A DNA stretch of 64,000 bases from Geomonas subterranea (GTDB taxonomy: Bacteria; Desulfobacterota; Desulfuromonadia; Geobacterales; Geobacteraceae). Shown here in pieces: positions 33,329 through 41,753 of the stretch. The notes beneath the pieces are model-generated. The model saw only the letters and a program-made list of their open reading frames with translations, searched no databases and was not told the origin of the DNA. The stretch is taken from contig NZ_CP077683.1 of assembly GCF_019063845.1 (NCBI RefSeq), positions 4,518,501-4,582,500 on the forward strand, read 5' to 3'. The translations under genes were made by a program, and so were the position numbers. Within the stretch, counting starts at the first letter, position 1. Every line of letters starts with the position of its first letter.

Positions 33329-34122
33329 AGTTCGACATCCTGACCCTGTTCCCGGCCATGTTCGAGGGACCGCTGACCGAGAGCATCTTGAAGCGCGCGA
33401 GCGACAAGGGGCTGATCGAGATCGGCCTGCACAACATCCGCGACTGGGCCTTCGACAAGCACGCCACGGCCGACGACTCTCCTTACGGCGGGGGCGCCGG
33501 GATGGTGATGAAGGTCGAGCCGCTTTCCGGCGCCATCGAGGCGGTCAAGGAGAAGCGGCCGGGCTCGAAGGTGATCCTCACCACACCGGGGGGGCGGCCC
33601 TTCACTCACCAGGTAGCGCAGGAGCTTTCCCGCGAGGAAGGGCTCATCATCATCTGCGGCCGCTACGAAGGGGTCGACGAGCGGGTACGCACCCTGTTCG
33701 TGGATGACGAGATCTCGCTGGGCGATTTTGTGCTGACCGGCGGGGAAATCGCCGCCATGGTGATCGTCGACGCGGTATCCCGGCTGGTGCCGGGTGTGCT
33801 GGGGCATGAAGAGTCTGCCCAGTACGATTCGTTCGCAGATGGGCTTCTGGAGTACCCGCAGTACACCAGGCCTCCCGAATTCAGGGGCGAGAAGGTTCCC
33901 GACATCCTTCTTTCCGGCAACCATGCCGAGATCGCCAAGTGGCGCAGGAAGGAGCAGATCAGGAGAACGCTCGCCTCCCGTCCCGAGCTCCTCGACGGCG
34001 TCGAGTGGAGCAAGCAGGACAAGAAACTTCTGAAAGAGCTGGGGCTGGATCCCCACCTGAAGGCGAAGCCGGCGAACCTGTCCGCCGAAGCTTTAGCGAA
34101 GGCGGAAGGCGGAGCGGCATGA
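33325..34122 (+). CDS. trmD: tRNA (guanine(37)-N1)-methyltransferase
   Basis: A SPOUT methyltransferase that makes m1G37. [20 protein letters not shown] at the start, [18 protein letters not shown] near residue 51, and the knot region [12 protein letters not shown] near residue 110 and [20 protein letters not shown] near residue 132. At 265 residues it is about 20 longer than usual: the tail [13 protein letters not shown] is encoded by a palindromic repeat whose relatives lie just downstream in the next gene. Overlaps both neighbours by 4 bp. Confidence 0.95.
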   Translation: MKFDILTLFPAMFEGPLTESILKRASDKGLIEIGLHNIRDWAFDKHATADDSPYGGGAGMVMKVEPLSGAIEAVKEKRPGSKVILTTPGGRPFTHQVAQELSREEGLIIICGRYEGVDERVRTLFVDDEISLGDFVLTGGEIAAMVIVDAVSRLVPGVLGHEESAQYDSFADGLLEYPQYTRPPEFRGEKVPDILLSGNHAEIAKWRRKEQIRRTLASRPELLDGVEWSKQDKKLLKELGLDPHLKAKPANLSAEALAKAEGGAA

Positions 34123-34215
34123 CCTCGGCGAATGAAATTTTACAGCCCACGGCCCTGGCCACCGAAGCCTCGGTGAAACCGGCGGCCTTGCCCACCGAAG
34201 CCTCGGCGAAGGCGG
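34084..34215. repeat. Three copies of a coding palindrome-like repeat spanning two genes
   Basis: GCCGAAGCTTTAGCGAAGGC (from 34084), ACCGAAGCCTCGGTGAAACC (from 34161) and ACCGAAGCCTCGGCGAAGGC (from 34194) share the form CCGAAGC-YT-N-GCGAAGGCGG. The first encodes the extra TrmD tail; the other two encode [10 protein letters not shown] and [10 protein letters not shown], an 11-residue repeat at the start of the next protein. All are read in frame. Confidence 0.75.
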
Positions 34216-34772
34216 GCAATTTCAGCATGGCGCTGATCCACTTCCCGGTGTACGACAAGCACAAGGACGTGGTAGCGACCTCGGTCACCAACCTGGACAT
34301 CCACGACATGGCGCGGTTGACGCGGACCTTCGGTCTGGCCCGCTACTACATCGTGACCCCGGTTGCGGAGCAGATAAAGCTCGTTGAAAAGGTGCGGGAG
34401 CACTGGCTCACCGGTTGGGGGTCCACCTACAACCCCAAGCGGAAGATGGCGCTGGAGACGCTGCAGTGCGAAGAGTCGCTGGAGTCGACCATCGCCGACA
34501 TCGAAAGCCGCACCGGGCGCAGGCCCACGGTCGTGGTGACCGGCGCTTCCGGCAGGCCCAACAGCGTGACTTTTGCCGGGCTTAAGGAACTCATCGAAGC
34601 GGACCCCGGGCAGCCCTTCCTGCTGCTTCTGGGAACCGGGTGGGGGCTCATAGAGCAGGTGTTCAACAAGAGCGATCTGGTGCTGGAGCCGATCAGGGGG
34701 CGGGGCGATTACAACCACCTCTCGGTGCGGTCCGCGGCATCGATCATGCTGGACAGGCTTTTCGGGCGCTAG
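34119..34772 (+). CDS. SAM-dependent RNA methyltransferase (PF09936-type)
   Basis: A 217-residue protein of the SPOUT-like RNA methyltransferase family found beside trmD and rplS. The conserved core is residues about 35-217: [38 protein letters not shown], and the C-terminal knot with [20 protein letters not shown] and [20 protein letters not shown]. The first ~33 residues are a low-complexity repeat-encoded extension absent from the core family. A true start at a later codon is possible, but ATG 34119 overlaps trmD by 4 bp. The modified RNA position is unknown. Confidence 0.8.
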   Translation: MTSANEILQPTALATEASVKPAALPTEASAKAGNFSMALIHFPVYDKHKDVVATSVTNLDIHDMARLTRTFGLARYYIVTPVAEQIKLVEKVREHWLTGWGSTYNPKRKMALETLQCEESLESTIADIESRTGRRPTVVVTGASGRPNSVTFAGLKELIEADPGQPFLLLLGTGWGLIEQVFNKSDLVLEPIRGRGDYNHLSVRSAASIMLDRLFGR

Positions 34773-34865
34773 GCGCCGGATGGATAGAGAGTAGTCGGGT
34801 GATGCAGGTTAACTGTCAGTATTAAGTCTTATGCTAGAGGTTCCAGATAAGGGAGGAAGTACCAA

Positions 34866-35222
34866 ATGAACAAGATTGACATGATTGAAATGGCACAGAT
34901 GAAGAAGAACATCCCGGTTTTCGTTCCTGGCGACACCATCAAGGTGCAGGTCAAGATCGTCGAGGGTGACAAGAGCCGTATCCAGGCTTTCCAGGGCGTC
35001 TGCCTCGGCCGTCAGAACGGCGGTATCCGTGAGTCCTTCACCGTGAGGAAGATCTCCAACGGCGTCGGCGTGGAGAGGGTGTTCCCGCTGCACTCGCCGT
35101 CCATCGAGGCGATCGAGGTTGTGACCCGCGGCCAGGTTCGTCGTGCGAAGCTGTACTACCTGCGCAAGCTGCGCGGCAAGGCTTCCAGGATCAAGGAAAG
35201 GAAGTACGTCGCCGGTCAGTAA
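34866..35222 (+). CDS. rplS: 50S ribosomal protein L19
   Basis: A 118-residue L19: [40 protein letters not shown] and [20 protein letters not shown] are the conserved segments. Located at the 30S-50S interface. GGGAGGAAG ribosome site; followed at 20 bp by a strong terminator, so it ends the operon. Confidence 0.97.
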   Translation: MNKIDMIEMAQMKKNIPVFVPGDTIKVQVKIVEGDKSRIQAFQGVCLGRQNGGIRESFTVRKISNGVGVERVFPLHSPSIEAIEVVTRGQVRRAKLYYLRKLRGKASRIKERKYVAGQ

Positions 35223-35240
35223 ATCGGCACGCAGTTCCAA

Positions 35241-35272
35241 AAAGCCCCGGTCCGGCGACCGGGGCTTTTTTT
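35241..35272 (+). terminator. Rho-independent terminator after rplS
   Basis: AAAGCCCCGGTC, a short loop, then GACCGGGGCTTTTTTT: a long GC-rich stem followed by a run of T. Ends the ffh-rplS operon. Confidence 0.93.
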
Positions 35273-35286
35273 GTTAAACCCAAAAG

Positions 35287-35425
35287 CAAAACCGCTAGCC
35301 ACGGAGAAAATCTGAGAAAATCTGAGAGAGGCAAAAGACTTGAGGGTAAACCCAAAAAGTCTTTTCTGTTTCCAGGTTTTCTCCGAAGTTCTCAGATTTT
35401 CTCCGTGGCCAATGGTTTTCAGGTT
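35287..35425. repeat. GAG-rich inverted repeat, gene-less copy between rplS and rnhB
   Basis: Left arm from AACCGCTAGCCACGGAG then AAAATCTGAGAAAATCTGAG; right arm inverted as CTCAGATTTTCTCCGTGGCC. The centre (GCAAAAGACTTGAGGGTAAA onward) is a diverged relative of the centre at 30,541. It lies exactly between the rplS terminator and rnhB, and no frame is present. Confidence 0.85.
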
Positions 35426-35431
35426 TAAATC

Positions 35432-36121
35432 ATGACCGGTCTTTTCCCTGACAACCCGGATGTTCCCATCGACATGCTTGCCCTGGAAGGGCAGGCGCTG
35501 CGGCGCGGTTACGCACGCATCGCCGGCGTGGACGAGGCGGGACGCGGCCCGCTGGCCGGACCGGTGGTCGCTGCCGCGGTCATCCTCCCCACGGGGCTGG
35601 TCCTCCCAGGGGTGAACGACTCCAAGCAGCTCACCGAGGGGAAACGGGAAGAACTCTTCGACGTCATCCACCGCGAGGCACTGGCGGTGGGCGTAGGCAT
35701 CGGGGACCACGCCCTCATCGACCGCATCAACATCCTCCAGGCCACGCTCTCCGCGATGAGCGACGCGGTGCGCGGCCTGAGCGTAAATCCGGACTTCCTC
35801 CTCATCGACGGCATCTCCAGCGTTCCGATGAACATCCCGCAGCGCACCGTTAAGAAGGGCGATTCCCTCAGCCTCTCCATCGCCGCGGCCTCCATCATCG
35901 CCAAGGTGACCCGCGACCGCATGATGGTGGAGTACGATGCCCGGTTCCCCGGCTACGGCTTCGCCAGTCACAAGGGGTACGGCGCGGCGTCGCACCTGGC
36001 GGCCATCGCCGAACTCGGCCCCTGCCCGATCCACCGCAGGAGCTTCAGCGGCGTCAAGGAACACTGTCCCGCTGAGCCCGGCGGAGCCTCCGACGCATCC
36101 AGCGGCCTTTTCTCCTTCTAG
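35432..36121 (+). CDS. rnhB: Ribonuclease HII
   Basis: Cleaves RNA in RNA/DNA hybrids and excises misincorporated ribonucleotides. The metal-binding motif is in IAGVDEAGRGPLAGPVVAAA near residue 30 (D-E-A-G-R-G), with SKQLTEGKREELF near residue 64 and AAASIIAKVTRDRMM near residue 150. 229 residues, full length. It starts 7 bp after a repeat arm and has only a weak ribosome site, so its original promoter may have been altered by the repeat. Confidence 0.93.
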   Translation: MTGLFPDNPDVPIDMLALEGQALRRGYARIAGVDEAGRGPLAGPVVAAAVILPTGLVLPGVNDSKQLTEGKREELFDVIHREALAVGVGIGDHALIDRINILQATLSAMSDAVRGLSVNPDFLLIDGISSVPMNIPQRTVKKGDSLSLSIAAASIIAKVTRDRMMVEYDARFPGYGFASHKGYGAASHLAAIAELGPCPIHRRSFSGVKEHCPAEPGGASDASSGLFSF

Positions 36122-36218
36122 TATCACTCTTTTTCCCATTCTCAGCTATCCGGTCATTGGACTTGCTGTTACACTGTTGTCTTGTTCACGGGACGGCACT
36201 ATCTCTGCGGGGGCAGCT

Positions 36219-36596
36219 ATGCCAGTCAGTAACAGCAACGGCTCTGTCGGCGGCACCGGCGAATCCATCGCAGCCACCTTTCTTAAAGGGCAGGGCTTCA
36301 AGATAGTCGAGTGCAATTTTCGATGTCCTTGCGGCGAGATCGATATCGTCGCCCGGGACGGGCGCACCATCGTCTTTGTCGAGGTGAAGTGCCGCAAGAA
36401 CGACAACTACGGTCCGCCTCAGCTCGCCGTGACGCCGTTCAAGCAGCGCCAGATCTCGAAGGCCGCGCTGGTGTGGCTCTCCAGGAAGAAGCTCTACGAT
36501 GCCGAGGCGCGTTTCGACGTGGTCGCCATCATGCTGCACGAGCACGACCTGCCGGACATCGAGCATATTCGCAACGCCTTCGATCTCGCCTACTAG
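36219..36596 (+). CDS. yraN: YraN-family endonuclease-like protein
   Basis: A 125-residue UPF0102 protein with a PD-(D/E)XK-like core: GESIAATFLKGQGFKIVECN, CGEIDIVARDGRTIVFVEVK with the catalytic-type D and E-x-K. Usually found beside rnhB. Function not established; a role in DNA processing is presumed. ATG 36219 is preceded by GGGGGCAG. Followed by a 430-bp repeat-filled gap. Confidence 0.88.
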   Translation: MPVSNSNGSVGGTGESIAATFLKGQGFKIVECNFRCPCGEIDIVARDGRTIVFVEVKCRKNDNYGPPQLAVTPFKQRQISKAALVWLSRKKLYDAEARFDVVAIMLHEHDLPDIEHIRNAFDLAY

Positions 36597-36622
36597 AGCG
36601 AGGGCATCCCTTTCCTTCCCTC

Positions 36623-36957
36623 TCCCTGACCATCCCCTCTCCCCCCGGGAGAGGGTGGCCGGAGGCCGGGTGAGGGGGCGCCACGAAGGGACATTTCGCC
36701 TATTGCAGCGCCCTCACCCCGACCCTCTCCCAGAGGGAGAGGGAGAGAACCCCGGCCACTCCCCCTCCCTCTGAGAGAGGGGGGAAGGTCCCTGACCATC
36801 CCCTCTCCCCCCGGGAGAGGGTGGCCGGAGGCCGGGTGAGGGGGGCGCCACGAAGGGACATTTCGCTTATTGCAGCGCCCTCACCACGCCCCTCTCCCAG
36901 AGGGAGAGGGAGAGAACCCCGGCCACTCCTCCCTCCTCTCGGAGAGGGGGAGAGATG
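36623..36957. repeat. Tandem duplication of a 166-bp REP-like GC-rich unit
   Basis: Unit 1 begins TCCCTGACCATCCCCTCTCC at 36623 and unit 2 begins with the same sequence at 36789. Both contain CCCCGGGAGAGGGTGGCCGG, GCGCCACGAAGGGACATTTC and CCAGAGGGAGAGGGAGAGAA with only a few differences. Within each unit the CTCTCCC and GGGAGAG blocks form inverted repeats. It fills the gap between yraN and the DUF4149 gene; no gene was found in it. Confidence 0.9.
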
Positions 36958-37027
36958 CTCGCACATCTGTAGGGGCGAATAATCATTCGCCCCGCTTTTT
37001 AAATGGAACCCCAAGGAGGAAACGTAC

Positions 37028-37468
37028 ATGCAGGTTGTCGCAGCCATCTATCGTCTCGCCATCTCCCTCTGGCTCGGAGGCGCCGCCCTCTTCACCTTCG
37101 TGCTCACGCCGATCCTGTTCCGCTCGGAAAGTCGCGACGTCGCCGGCCGCATCGTCGGGCTCTTTTTTCCCGGCTACTTCCGCTGGGGCGTGGCCTGCGG
37201 CGTCATCGCCATCATCTGCCGCGTGGTCATGGCCGGGAAGGGGACCGTCCCCGCGGCCGTCATCATCGCCGTCATGCTCACACTTTCCTCGATCCAGGCC
37301 TTCTACATAGAGCCCAAGGCCGCCGAGATCAAGAAGCAGATCCCTTCATTCGAAACGACCCCGAAGGAAGATCCCATGCGCCGCCAGTTCTCCAAGCTGC
37401 ACGGCGTCTCCGCGGTCTGCAACCTCTCGGTGATCGCCGGCGGCGTGGTGCTGGTCATACTGCTCTAG
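37028..37468 (+). CDS. DUF4149-type integral membrane protein
   Basis: A 146-residue protein with four likely membrane segments: about residues 5-27 (AIYRLAISLWLGGAALFTFV), 45-70, 78-98 (VPAAVIIAVMLTLSSIQAFY) and 125-145 (VSAVCNLSVIAGGVVLVILL). The arrangement fits DUF4149, whose role is unknown. Strong AAGGAGGAAA ribosome site before ATG 37028. Stands alone. Confidence 0.75.
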   Translation: MQVVAAIYRLAISLWLGGAALFTFVLTPILFRSESRDVAGRIVGLFFPGYFRWGVACGVIAIICRVVMAGKGTVPAAVIIAVMLTLSSIQAFYIEPKAAEIKKQIPSFETTPKEDPMRRQFSKLHGVSAVCNLSVIAGGVVLVILL

Positions 37469-37487
37469 CCGCTGTCCTTCCTCGCCG

Positions 37488-37540
37488 TCACTCCCTCCCC
37501 TGGAGGGGGAGGGGCGGGGAGGGGGGAAGGGGCGGCAAGT
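37488..37540. repeat. Short GC-rich REP-like element
   Basis: CACTCCCTCCCCTGGAGGGG then GAGGGGCGGGGAGGGGGGAA: an imperfect C-rich/G-rich inverted repeat of the same style as the 36,623 units, between two unrelated genes. Confidence 0.5.
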
Positions 37541-37612
37541 CTCATGAAGCATTGAGGTTTACAAAGCCTCTTTCGCTGTGCTAGTAATGAGAAAAAAATT
37601 GCGGAGAAGCTC

Positions 37613-38464
37613 ATGGATTTTACCGTTGCCCTGGCCCAGATAAAGCCGAAGCTGGGCTGCCTGGACGACAACATGGCGCTAGCCGAGGCCGCCATCGAGA
37701 AGGGGATCGCCGCCGGCGCCGACCTCGTGGTTTTTCCAGAGTTGGCCCTCACTGGTTACTTCCTGAAGGACCTGGTGCCTGAAGTCGCGCTGCGCCTGGA
37801 CTCCCCCCAGATAGAGAAACTGAAGAAACTCTCCGAGCGGATCTCCATCGCCATCGGCTTCGTCGAGGTGTCGGCCGACTTCCGTTTCTTCAACTCCGCG
37901 GTCTACCTCGAGGACGGCGAGATCCGCCACGTGCACCGCAAGGTCTATCTGCCGACCTACGGCCTTTTCGACGAGCAGCGCTACATGGCGCGCGGCGAGC
38001 GCTTCCGCGCCTTCGATACCCGTTTCGGCCGGATCGGGATGCTGATCTGCGAGGACATGTGGCACCTCTCCGCTCCCTACATCCTGGCCATGGACGGCGC
38101 GATGACGCTGATCTGCCTCTCCTCCAGCCCCGGTCGCGGTGTGACGGAATCGGAGGGGCTCGGCTCCGCGGCGGCATGGCAAAAGCTCACCACCACGACC
38201 GCCATGTTCCTTAACTGCCGCGTCTTCTACTGCAACCGCGTCGGGTACGAGGACGGTATCAACTTCTGGGGGGGATCCGAGGCGATCGCTCCCTCCGGCG
38301 AGATGACCGACCGTGGGGCCCTCCTCGAGGAGGATTTCGTACTGGCCAAGGTGGACGGCGGTGCGCTCAGGCGCGAACGCATCTTCTCACCGATGATGCG
38401 GGACGAGAACCTGGCCATCACCGTGAAAGAGCTAAAACGCATCGACAGGGAGAAAGACTGCTAA
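37613..38464 (+). CDS. Nitrilase-family amidohydrolase, likely glutaminase partner of NadE
   Basis: A 283-residue carbon-nitrogen hydrolase with the full catalytic triad: E43 in [13 protein letters not shown]110 in [10 protein letters not shown] and C146 in ICEDMWHL. Glutamine-dependent NAD synthetases have just such a domain fused ahead of the synthetase; here it is a separate gene whose stop overlaps the nadE start (TAATG). I infer that it supplies ammonia from glutamine to NadE in trans. Alternatively it is an independent amidase. Start ATG 37613 with GGAGAAG upstream. Confidence 0.82.
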   Translation: MDFTVALAQIKPKLGCLDDNMALAEAAIEKGIAAGADLVVFPELALTGYFLKDLVPEVALRLDSPQIEKLKKLSERISIAIGFVEVSADFRFFNSAVYLEDGEIRHVHRKVYLPTYGLFDEQRYMARGERFRAFDTRFGRIGMLICEDMWHLSAPYILAMDGAMTLICLSSSPGRGVTESEGLGSAAAWQKLTTTTAMFLNCRVFYCNRVGYEDGINFWGGSEAIAPSGEMTDRGALLEEDFVLAKVDGGALRRERIFSPMMRDENLAITVKELKRIDREKDC

Positions 38465-39285
38465 TGGGCGGGTTGACGGTTAATACGAAGCTGTTGCGCC
38501 AGATCCTGGTCGGATTCGTGCGCGACGAGGTCTACAAGGTCGGGGTGCGCAAAGGCGTGCTCGGGCTCTCCGGCGGGATCGACTCCGCGCTGGTCGCCTA
38601 CATCGCGGCCGAGGCGCTCGGCCCCGAGAACGTGCACGCCTACTGCATGCCGTACCGGACCAGCAACCCGGAGAGCGAGGCCCATGCGAGGCTCGTGGCC
38701 GAGAGCCTGGGGATCAACTTCAAGGTCATCGAGATCACCCCGATGATCGATGCCTATTTCAACGTGATCCCGGATGCCGACAACATGCGGCGCGGCAACA
38801 AGATGGCCCGCGAGCGCATGACCATCCTCTACGACCACTCGGCGGCCGTCGGCGGCCTGGTGCTCGGCACCAGCAACAAGACCGAACTCCTCCTTGGCTA
38901 CGGCACGCTGCATGGCGACATGGCGAGCGCCTTGAACCCGATCGGCGACATCTACAAGAGCCAGGTCTGGGCCCTTTCCGAGGCGATGGGGGTGCCGAGC
39001 GAGGTGATCGAGAAGAAGCCTTCCGCCGATCTCTGGGCGGGGCAGACCGACGAGCAGGAGCTTGGTTTCACCTACCGCGAGGCGGACGAGCTTTTGTACC
39101 GGATGGTGGACCAGCGCATGAGCCGCGAGGAGCTGATCGCCGTCGGATTCGACGCCGCATTCATCGACAACGTTGCCCGCAAGGTGCAGGGAAGTCACTT
39201 CAAGCGCCGCCTGCCCATCATCGCCAAGGTTTCCAACCGCACCATCGACCGCGACTTCCGCTATGCGCGGGATTGGGGCAAGTAA
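38464..39285 (+). CDS. nadE: NAD+ synthase
   Basis: Amidates deamido-NAD+ to NAD+. [20 protein letters not shown] near residue 35 is the ATP-binding SGGxDS loop; [19 protein letters not shown] near residue 137 and [17 protein letters not shown] near residue 180 line the active site. At 273 residues it is the short form, without a fused glutaminase. The adjacent nitrilase gene probably replaces that domain. Confidence 0.94.
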   Translation: MGGLTVNTKLLRQILVGFVRDEVYKVGVRKGVLGLSGGIDSALVAYIAAEALGPENVHAYCMPYRTSNPESEAHARLVAESLGINFKVIEITPMIDAYFNVIPDADNMRRGNKMARERMTILYDHSAAVGGLVLGTSNKTELLLGYGTLHGDMASALNPIGDIYKSQVWALSEAMGVPSEVIEKKPSADLWAGQTDEQELGFTYREADELLYRMVDQRMSREELIAVGFDAAFIDNVARKVQGSHFKRRLPIIAKVSNRTIDRDFRYARDWGK

Positions 39286-39291
39286 AAACCA

Positions 39292-39358
39292 GGGGCTAGT
39301 CCCTAGCCCCTCGCCCCGCTTTTGGAGTTCTAGCCCCTAGTCCCTAGCCCCGCTTTTA
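39292..39358. repeat. Two direct copies of the GGGGCTAG-family repeat
   Basis: CTAGTCCCTAGCCCCTCGCC then CCGCTTTT, followed after GGAGTTCTAGCCC by CTAGTCCCTAGCCCCGCTTT. It is the same sub-unit vocabulary as the arms at 28,677 and 28,810, but the two copies here are in the same orientation. It fills the nadE-rsmI gap and ends 8 bp before the rsmI start, so it supplies the rsmI leader. Confidence 0.8.
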
Positions 39359-39366
39359 GGTTTCCT

Positions 39367-40197
39367 ATGCCCGGAACTCTCTACATAGTTGCCACCCCGA
39401 TCGGGAACCTCGAGGACATCACGCTGCGCGCCCTGCGCATCCTCAAGGAGGTGGACCTGGTCGCCGCCGAGGACACGCGCCACTCGCGCAAGCTCCTCAC
39501 CCATTTCGGCATCTCCAAGCCGCTCACCTCCTACTTCGACCATAACAAGGAACTGAAGGGGGATCAGATCCTGGACCGGCTGCGCGAGGGGCAAAGCGTC
39601 GCCCTCATCACCGACGCGGGGACTCCCTGCATCTCCGATCCGGGCTACCAGCTGGTGCGCGATGCGGTCGCCGGCGGCATCTCCGTGGTCCCGATTCCCG
39701 GCGCCTGCGCCGCCGTCACCGCGCTCTCCGCCTCCGGCCTCCCTACCGACTATTTCAGCTTCGCGGGTTTTCTCCCCAACAAGCAGGGGAAGAGGCGGGA
39801 AAGGCTGCAGTCGCTCGCTGGAGAGCGGGCGGTGCTGATCTTCTACGAGTCCCCCAAGCGCCTCTTGGCGACGCTGGAGGACATGCTGGAGACGCTCGGG
39901 GAGCGCGAGGTGGTGGTGGCGCGGGAACTGACCAAGATGTACGAGGAGTTTCTGCGCGGCACCCTTTCTGTGCTGGTCGAAGAGGTGCGCGGACGGGAGG
40001 TCCGGGGCGAGGTGGCCATCCTGGTGAGCCCCGCCGGGGAACCGGAGGCTGACGACGGCCCGGGCATGGACGAGTTGCTGCAGAAGTACCTGGGCTCGGG
40101 CGAGATGTCGCTGAAGGACGCGGTGAAGCGGGTGACTCTGGAAACGGGGCTCCACAAGAGCGCGGTCTACGCGGAGGCGCTGCGCATCAAGGGGTAG
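39367..40197 (+). CDS. rsmI: 16S rRNA (cytidine(1402)-2'-O)-methyltransferase
   Basis: A tetrapyrrole-methylase-fold enzyme: GTLYIVATPIGNLEDITLRA at the start, AAEDTRHSRKLLTHFGI near residue 33, ITDAGTPCISDPGYQLVRDA near residue 80. 276 residues. The ribosome site is poor because the leader is repeat sequence. Confidence 0.93.
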   Translation: MPGTLYIVATPIGNLEDITLRALRILKEVDLVAAEDTRHSRKLLTHFGISKPLTSYFDHNKELKGDQILDRLREGQSVALITDAGTPCISDPGYQLVRDAVAGGISVVPIPGACAAVTALSASGLPTDYFSFAGFLPNKQGKRRERLQSLAGERAVLIFYESPKRLLATLEDMLETLGEREVVVARELTKMYEEFLRGTLSVLVEEVRGREVRGEVAILVSPAGEPEADDGPGMDELLQKYLGSGEMSLKDAVKRVTLETGLHKSAVYAEALRIKG

Positions 40198-40211
40198 GAT
40201 GAGCGGCAAGC

Positions 40212-40340
40212 CTTCCTCCCTCTCCCTCCGGGAGAGGATCAGGGTGAGGGCGCCTGTTTGTCTGCGGAGACGGCTCGGCTGAAACGGCATCTCCCTCACC
40301 CGGCCTTCGGCCACCCTCTCCCGGTGGGCGAGGGAACAAG
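40212..40340. repeat. REP-like GC-rich inverted element
   Basis: TCCCTCTCCCTCCGGGAGAG and, further on, CTCCCTCACCCGGCCTTCGG then CCACCCTCTCCCGGTGGGCG. It uses the same blocks as the duplicated element at 36,623 and lies between rsmI and its terminator. Confidence 0.65.
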
Positions 40341-40360
40341 GGGAGAACCTTGACAGACGA

Positions 40361-40396
40361 GATGGGGCGAACGGTGATTCGCCCCATCTTTTTTTT
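40361..40396 (+). terminator. Rho-independent terminator after rsmI
   Basis: GATGGGGCGAA, loop CGGTGA, TTCGCCCCATC, then eight T. The 11-bp stem is perfect. It sits directly against the 3' end of the convergent csaA gene. Confidence 0.92.
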
Positions 40397-40732
40397 CTAG
40401 CAGAGCCTGCTGCCGTTGGGGACGGGGCGCTCCGGGGCGGCGAGCACGATGTCTCCGTTTTCGTCGGCGAACCCGGTGATCAGCACCTCGGAAAAGAAAC
40501 GCCCGATCTGTTTTCTGGGGAAGTTGCACACCCCGATCACCTGCCTCCCCACCAGCTCCTCGCGGGTATAGTGCTTCGTGATCTGCGCGCTGGACCGTCT
40601 CACTCCGGCCTCGCCGAAATCAACCACCAGCTTGTAGGCGGGCTTCCTCGCTTCGGGAAACTCCTCCACCTCCAGCACGGTCCCCACCCTGAGCTCCACC
40701 TGCTCGAAATCGTTCCACGTTATCTCGGCCAC
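40397..40732 (-). CDS. csaA: CsaA/YgjH-like tRNA-binding protein
   Basis: A 111-residue single OB-fold domain of the tRNA-binding (EMAP-II-like) family: FEQVELRVGTVLEVEEFPEA near the start, GRQVIGVCNFPRKQIGRFFS near residue 67, and a C-terminal PERPVPNGSRLC tail. CsaA is described as a tRNA-binding, chaperone-like protein. It starts at GTG 40732 just after the stop of the threonine aldolase gene and is probably in one transcript with it. Confidence 0.87.
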   Translation of the reverse strand: MAEITWNDFEQVELRVGTVLEVEEFPEARKPAYKLVVDFGEAGVRRSSAQITKHYTREELVGRQVIGVCNFPRKQIGRFFSEVLITGFADENGDIVLAAPERPVPNGSRLC

Positions 40733-40733
40733 G

Positions 40734-41753
40734 TCATTTACCCCAGCTTGCGAAGAAGCGCTTGAAGGCGGCCACGGTGCGCTCAACGCCGGCGCCGTCA
40801 ATATCGAGATGGGTGACCAGGCGGATCGCGTCGCCTCCCCCGATCAGGATTCCCTCGCCGGCGAGCGCTTTGCGCAACGCCGGGGCGCTTCCCTCAGGGG
40901 GGGTGACGAAGAGGATGTTGGTGCGGGCCTGGGTCACCATGAGTTCGTCGATGTGGGCGAGGCCGCTGGAGAGGAGTTCCGCATGCTCATGGTCCTCGGC
41001 CAGTCGCTCCACGTTGTGTTGCAGCGCATGGATCCCTGCTGCCGCGAGAAGGCCCGCCTGTCTCATGCCGCCGCCGGCCACCTTGCGCCAGCGGTGCGCA
41101 CGGTCGATGAGGGCGGCGCTGCCGCAAAGGACGGATCCCACCGGCGCGCCAAGCCCCTTGGAGAGGCAGACCGAAACCGAGTCGAAATGCCGGGCGATCT
41201 CCCGCACCGGGATTCCGAGATAGACCGCCGCGTTGAAGACGCGGGCGCCGTCCAGGTGCATGGCAAGCCCGAGTTCCTTTGCAACCAACGCGGCCTGCTC
41301 CAGGTAGGGGAGGGGAAGCACCTGCCCCCCCTGCGTGTTCTCCAGGCAGAGGAGCCTGGTCACCGCGTGGTGGTGGTCCGCCGGTTTGACGGCGCGGCGC
41401 ACCCTGTTCAGGTTCAGCGTTCCGTCCTCCTCGAAATCGAGGGGCTGCGGCTGGATGCCGCCGAAGATGGCGCCACCGCCCCCTTCCCAGCGGTAGATGT
41501 GCGCATCCTGTCCGGCGATGTATTCGTCGCCGCGGCCGCAGTGGGAGAGGAGCGCGGTCAGGTTGCTCATGGTGCCGCTGGGGACGAAGATGGCCCTCTC
41601 CTTGCCCAGGAGCTCCGCCGCCATCGCCTCCAGCCTGTTCACCGTCGGGTCCTCGCCATAAACGTCGTCGCCCACCTCGGCGGCCGCCATCACCCGGCGC
41701 ATTGCCTCCGACGGACGTGTTACCGTGTCGCTTCTCAGGTCTACTGTCTTCAT
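40734..41753 (-). CDS. ltaE: Low-specificity L-threonine aldolase
   Basis: A PLP enzyme cleaving L-threonine or allo-threonine to glycine and acetaldehyde. VDLRSDTVTRPSEAMRRVMA at the start, AIFVPSGTMSNLTALLSHC near residue 70, HLDGARVFNAAVYL near residue 172 and the Schiff-base lysine in SVSVCLSKGLGAPVGSVLCG near residue 205. 339 residues from ATG 41753, which has GAGGAGCAG upstream. The frame is open for 30 further codons, but without support. Confidence 0.9.
   Translation of the reverse strand: MKTVDLRSDTVTRPSEAMRRVMAAAEVGDDVYGEDPTVNRLEAMAAELLGKERAIFVPSGTMSNLTALLSHCGRGDEYIAGQDAHIYRWEGGGGAIFGGIQPQPLDFEEDGTLNLNRVRRAVKPADHHHAVTRLLCLENTQGGQVLPLPYLEQAALVAKELGLAMHLDGARVFNAAVYLGIPVREIARHFDSVSVCLSKGLGAPVGSVLCGSAALIDRAHRWRKVAGGGMRQAGLLAAAGIHALQHNVERLAEDHEHAELLSSGLAHIDELMVTQARTNILFVTPPEGSAPALRKALAGEGILIGGGDAIRLVTHLDIDGAGVERTVAAFKRFFASWGK

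Noticed and set aside
36870-37310. 146-codon + strand frame over the duplicated repeat
   Set aside because: It consists of translated repeat and an out-of-frame part of the DUF4149 gene, with no ribosome site.
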